Positions 61,701-64,000 of a DNA stretch of 64,000 nt are shown piece after piece. Made by a program: the position numbers and the translations under genes. A model generated the notes under the pieces. It did not search any database. It saw only the letters and a program-made list of their open reading frames with translations, and was not told the origin of the DNA. The DNA is from Angustibacter luteus (lineage in GTDB: Bacteria; Actinomycetota; Actinomycetes; Actinomycetales; Angustibacteraceae): contig NZ_BAABFP010000002.1 in NCBI RefSeq assembly GCF_039541115.1, positions 496,001 to 560,000 on the forward strand. The letters are read 5' to 3'. Every line of letters starts with the position of its first letter. Positions within the stretch are counted from its first letter, which is position 1.

Positions 61701-62037
61701 CGAAAGCGAAGGACGCCGGCGTGCGGCCCAGCGGCTCCTGCACGGTCGCGGCGAGGCGGGCCGAGACCTGCTCACGCAGCCGGGACGCGGCCAGCCGGGT
61801 CGGCGCCAGCACCAGCACGCGGCCGGGGTCGAGCCCCTGCGCCACCCGGGCCACCACGGCCTCGACGAGCACGGTGGTCTTGCCCGTGCCGGGAGCCCCC
61901 AGGACCCGCAGGGGCCGCCCGCGGTGCTGCACCGCGGCCAGCTGCTCGGCGTCCAGCGACACCGCTCGACCGGTCGCCACCCGCGCCCGCTGCAGGCGCA
62001 GCTGGGGCGCCGAGTCGGTGCGGGGCAACGGATTCAC
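58795..62037 (-). CDS. adnA: AdnA helicase-nuclease subunit with iron-sulfur cluster
   Basis: This partner of AdnB (about 1080 residues) has Walker A GAPGTGKTTVL, a divergent Walker B LVAMDDAHEA (DD where active motors have DE), and few intact late motifs, consistent with the weak motor of AdnA. The C-terminal RecB-like nuclease has GRVDRLE and VVDLKTG. Four cysteines (FDRCPLRW, then ICDRCPVRTSC) form the AddB/AdnA-type Fe-S cluster that frames the nuclease. The start is uncertain: GTG at 62037 or TTG at 62067. It overlaps adnB by 4 nt and follows the alkyltransferase-like gene closely. Confidence 0.92.
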   Translation of the reverse strand: MNPLPRTDSAPQLRLQRARVATGRAVSLDAEQLAAVQHRGRPLRVLGAPGTGKTTVLVEAVVARVAQGLDPGRVLVLAPTRLAASRLREQVSARLAATVQEPLGRTPASFAFGVLRLAAAAQGEPAPRLITGPEQDVILRELLAGHRQGQGGDPGWPAELAPALGTRGFRGELRDLLMRAVERGVPPDELAALGVEHGRPEWVAGARALHEYLDVTALATPGGYDPAAIASEAVAALLSDDRLLAQVREQVQLVAMDDAHEATAAVADLLRVVVGGRPGLLLTGDPDSVAQSFRGADLGLLLGSGDDAGAAESIVLRTSWRQGSELRAVTARVAERIGAAGGARQRHVQQPDAVVGPDEVVVHVVRTAQHEVALVADALRRKHLLHGVPWSQMAVLVRGRSRAGDLRRGLSHAGVPVEVPLTELPVRDQPAVVPLLDAFAVGLAGLESEALDAERAQALLLSPIGGADAMGLRRLRRALRAADAPTEPDPGGTPDPDAAPVPYSDDLLVQALRDPARLALVDRFTSAPARRVAAVLRAATEACAAEAATSETVLWAVWSVTGLAERWQRVALGGGPAGRRADRDLDAVVALFDAAARFMDRLPQAGPGQFLEYLRGQDVPADTLAERGAGDAVALLTAAAAAGQQWRVVVVAGVQEGTWPDLRPRGSLLGAEHLVDVLTGRDGSRRAAAAAVRDDETRLFHVAVSRASESLLVTAVRDDEQQPSTFLDLVDPPPAAADGRAPDGFTTTARWDDDGVRAVTTPGPPMSLAGVVAALRQHLTDPRTPPDEASEAARRLARLALAGVPGAAPQDWYGLAPLSDDHPLATGEPVRVSPSKVEEFDRCPLRWLLTQAGGSGPSSGSQALGNLVHDLAAELPEATEAELVEALHARWHVLGLRPGWVGDIGRRRAEQVVRKLAGYLVDARGRELVGAELPVDVRLELPGGPVRLVGRVDRLERTADGLRVVDLKTGKSAPKAADLPTNPQLGAYQVAVQGGAFADVAPGEPAAGAALVQLGTPTKTYRPQDQPALPPDGGWAVELVDEVAQGMASAGFDAQLNDICDRCPVRTSCPARGEGRPVTA

Positions 62038-62073
62038 AGGAGCGAGTCCATCACACGCGACCGACAACGCCGG

Positions 62074-62397
62074 TCAGTCGCCGTCCCAGCGGGCGCGTCG
62101 CAGGTCCACCCGGGTGCCGTCGGGGCGCATCGGCGTCCCCTCGGCCCGCAGCTCGGCCAGCGCGCGGTCCGCGATCTGTGGCGCCGGCGTGCCGTCCGCG
62201 CGCAGCACCCGCCACCACGGGACCGACCCGCCGTACGTGCTCATCACCGCACCGACCTGCCGCGGGCCGCCCTCACCGAGGTACTCGGCGACGTCCCCGT
62301 AGGTCAGCACCCGGCCCCGCGGCACCTGGTCGACGACCTCCAGGACGAGCGCGGCGAACCGGGGCAGGTGGTCGTCGGGCCGGTCGGTGTCGGGCAC
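62074..62397 (-). CDS. Alkyltransferase-like protein (ATL, MGMT family)
   Basis: This 107-residue protein contains only the DNA-binding part of the O6-alkylguanine alkyltransferase family: VPRGRVLTYGDVAEYLGEGG and PRQVGAVM. The active PCHRV motif is changed to PWWRV, so the acceptor cysteine is Trp. Such ATL proteins bind O6-alkylguanine without repairing it and recruit nucleotide excision repair. The GTG at 62397 is the likely start. It lies upstream of adnA on the same strand, a repair-gene context; it corresponds to Rv3204. Confidence 0.9.
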   Translation of the reverse strand: MPDTDRPDDHLPRFAALVLEVVDQVPRGRVLTYGDVAEYLGEGGPRQVGAVMSTYGGSVPWWRVLRADGTPAPQIADRALAELRAEGTPMRPDGTRVDLRRARWDGD

Positions 62398-62431
62398 CGG
62401 CCCAGTCTGCCGTCCGTGGCACACTCTGCGC

Positions 62432-62833
62432 GTGCACCCAGCCTCCCGCCCTCTCCGGCGCCCCGCCCTGACCCTGCTGGTCGCCGCGGCCGCGTGCTCG
62501 CTCGCCGCGTGCGGCGCCGCCGAGGACGCGGCGAAGTCCACCGCCTCCAGCGCCGCCAGCAAGGCGGCGTCCAAGGCCACCGACGCGGCCAAGGACCAGG
62601 GCCGAGCGCTGCTCGTCAAGCAGGCCTGCGACCTGCAGGACGGTTCCGGCCCGCTCGCCGACGGCAAGGTCGACGACGCCGACCGCGCGCTCGTCGCGTC
62701 GCTGGCCGCCGCGGCCGAGCAGGCCGGCGTCGAGGCCACCTACGTGAAGCCGCTGACGACCCTCGGCTCGTCCGACGCCACCTCGTACCAGACGAGGTCC
62801 GCGCTGACCTCGCTGAAGAAGGCCTGTCAGTAG
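62432..62833 (+). CDS. Small putative lipoprotein
   Basis: This 133-residue protein starts with a signal peptide ending in a clear lipobox, LAAC, at about residue 27. An Ala/Lys/Ser-rich helical linker (EDAAKSTASSAASKAASKAT) follows, then a compact domain with two cysteines (KQACDLQDG and KKACQ), probably a disulfide outside the membrane. It starts with GTG at 62432, diverges from the ATL gene and overlaps the end of moeZ by 7 nt. No family recognised. Confidence 0.75.
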   Translation: MHPASRPLRRPALTLLVAAAACSLAACGAAEDAAKSTASSAASKAASKATDAAKDQGRALLVKQACDLQDGSGPLADGKVDDADRALVASLAAAAEQAGVEATYVKPLTTLGSSDATSYQTRSALTSLKKACQ

Positions 62834-64000
62834 GTCGGCAGGCTCGGGTCGACCTGGTCGACCCACGCGAGCACGCCGCCCTCGAGGTGACGGGCGTCCG
62901 GGTGCCCCGCGGCCAGCAACAGCTCGAGCGCCGTAGCCGACCGCACGCCGGACCGGCAGTGCAGCACCACCGGACGGTCGAACGGCAGCTCCGCGAACGC
63001 CTCACCGGTGTCGAACGCCGCCCGGGGCACCGCGATCGCACCGGGGATCGACACGATGGCGCGCTCCCCCGGCTCCCGGACGTCGACCAGGACGACGTCG
63101 CTGTCGCCGCGGTCGCGCGCGGCCAGCAGGTCGGCCAGCTCCTGGGCGTCGACCGTGCCCAGCTCCTGACCCGGCGCCGAGGTCACCGCCCCGGGCAGCC
63201 CGCAGAACTCCTCGTAGTCGATGAGGCCGGTCTCGCGGGTGATGCTCGGCGCGTCCCCGCAGACCACGCACTCCGGGTCCGGCCGGACGGCGAGCTCGCG
63301 CCACGTCGCCCGCAGCGCGTCGTGCACCAGCAGCCGGCCGACGAGCGGCACCCCGATGCCGGTGACCAGCTTGACCACCTCGGTGCCCTGGGCCGCGCCG
63401 ATCGCCGCACAGAGCAGCCCGAGGACGCCGCCCTCAGCGCAGGACGGCACGCTGCCCGCCGGCGGAGGGACCGGGAACAAGCACCGGTAGCAGGGCCCGT
63501 GGCCACCCCAGAAGACGCTGGTCTGCCCGTCGAAGCGGTAGATCGACCCCCACACGCACGGGACGCCGAGCAGCACGCACGCGTCGTTGACCAGGTAGCG
63601 GGTGGCGAAGTTGTCCGTGCCGTCGACGACCAGGTCGTAGCCGGCGAGCACGCCGAGCGCGTTGGACGAGTCCAGCCGCACCGGGTGCGTCACGACCTCG
63701 ACGAGCGGGTTCACCTCGTCGAGGGTGGCCCGCGCCGAGTCGACCTTGAGCCGCCCCACGTCGCTGACGCCGTGCACGACCTGACGCTGCAGGTTGGAGG
63801 CCTCGACGACGTCCGGGTCCACCACGCCGATCGTCCCGATCCCGGCGGCGGCCAGGTAGAGCAGCGCCGGGGAGCCCAGCCCGCCCGCGCCGATCACCGC
63901 GACCCGGGCATTCGCCAGCCGACGCTGACCCAGCTCCCCGACGTCCGGGATCAGCAGGTGCCGCGCGTAGCGCGCGACCTGGTCGCGGTCCAGCGGGGGT
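62827..64000 (-). CDS. moeZ: MoeZ: E1-like adenylyltransferase with rhodanese domain (5' end outside window)
   Basis: About 390 residues are visible and only a short N-terminus is missing. The E1-like domain has VARYARHLLIPDVGELGQRR, the ATP motif VIGAGGLGSPALLYL, ASNLQRQVVH, DGTDNFATRYLVND and zinc cysteines CYRC and CVVC. The C-terminal rhodanese domain has the active loop LHCRSGVRSATA. It activates the C-terminus of sulfur-carrier proteins (MoaD, CysO, ThiS) and transfers sulfur to it, serving molybdopterin, cysteine and thiamine synthesis. It corresponds to Rv3206c. The frame is open to the window edge without a stop. Confidence 0.94.
   Translation of the reverse strand, partial: PPLDRDQVARYARHLLIPDVGELGQRRLANARVAVIGAGGLGSPALLYLAAAGIGTIGVVDPDVVEASNLQRQVVHGVSDVGRLKVDSARATLDEVNPLVEVVTHPVRLDSSNALGVLAGYDLVVDGTDNFATRYLVNDACVLLGVPCVWGSIYRFDGQTSVFWGGHGPCYRCLFPVPPPAGSVPSCAEGGVLGLLCAAIGAAQGTEVVKLVTGIGVPLVGRLLVHDALRATWRELAVRPDPECVVCGDAPSITRETGLIDYEEFCGLPGAVTSAPGQELGTVDAQELADLLAARDRGDSDVVLVDVREPGERAIVSIPGAIAVPRAAFDTGEAFAELPFDRPVVLHCRSGVRSATALELLLAAGHPDARHLEGGVLAWVDQVDPSLPTY

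Overview
The window is high-GC, densely coded DNA from an actinobacterium. Evidence: a WhiB7 (Wbl) regulator, mycoredoxin, a UPF0182 membrane protein, AdnAB instead of RecBCD, MoeZ, a DUF2342 metalloprotease, frequent GTG starts and many 4-nt ATGA/GTGA overlaps. From about 30.5 kb to the right edge the gene order follows the Mycobacterium tuberculosis Rv3193c-Rv3206c block (UPF0182, PDZ-Lon protease, DUF2342 protease, ABC1 kinase, whiB7, uvrD2, mycoredoxin, nudC, adnB, adnA, alkyltransferase-like protein, moeZ) with insertions. The genus cannot be fixed from this sequence. No insertion sequence, phage gene, CRISPR array or rRNA was seen. One tRNA (initiator Met) is present.

Region 1 (1-11.4 kb) is an accessory catabolic locus arranged around an IclR regulator. 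Leftward run: aldehyde dehydrogenase, a ThDP-dependent acetolactate-synthase-like enzyme, and a branched-chain-type ABC binding protein cut by the window edge. Rightward run: IclR, a class III CoA-transferase, a citrate-synthase-like C-C lyase, a divergent type II dehydroquinase homologue, an FAD dehydrogenase, a QuiC-type dehydroshikimate dehydratase fused to a VOC domain, and a QsuD-like quinate/shikimate dehydrogenase. Dehydroquinase-like, QuiC and QsuD functions indicate hydroaromatic acid (quinate/shikimate-type) breakdown. The other five enzymes do not belong to the textbook route to protocatechuate. They are the best candidate here for an undescribed pathway.

Region 2 (11.5-29.6 kb) holds secreted and signalling genes. 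A ThuA-like secreted protein and a Tat-exported PQQ-type dehydrogenase diverge from an intergenic region with two similar operator-like sites. Next come a CPBP protease with a NarL-type two-component pair, a 1198-residue secreted Ig-like repeat protein behind a probable c-di-AMP (ydaO) riboswitch, PEP synthase with its regulatory kinase/phosphorylase, and an MMPL exporter co-transcribed with a second NarL-type two-component pair.

Region 3 (29.8-46.7 kb): initiator tRNA with promoter and terminator, VOC protein, UPF0182, PPA1309, PDZ-Lon protease, MoaE, an SDR-like protein, DUF2342 protease, Nudix hydrolase, M48-type peptidase, MOSC protein, a 510-bp structured intergenic region, a DUF5679 protein, a TOMM/ThiF-like protein, an ABC1 kinase, a phosphodiesterase, and whiB7 with a long attenuator leader.

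Region 4 (46.8-64 kb): a 24-bp perfect inverted repeat, an AroE-like dehydrogenase divergent from a GMC oxidoreductase, then DNA repair and redox housekeeping: UvrD2, mycoredoxin, a P-loop-less uridine-kinase relative, NudC, a phosphotransferase, an EEP-family protein, AdnB, AdnA, an alkyltransferase-like protein, a small lipoprotein and MoeZ (cut by the right edge).
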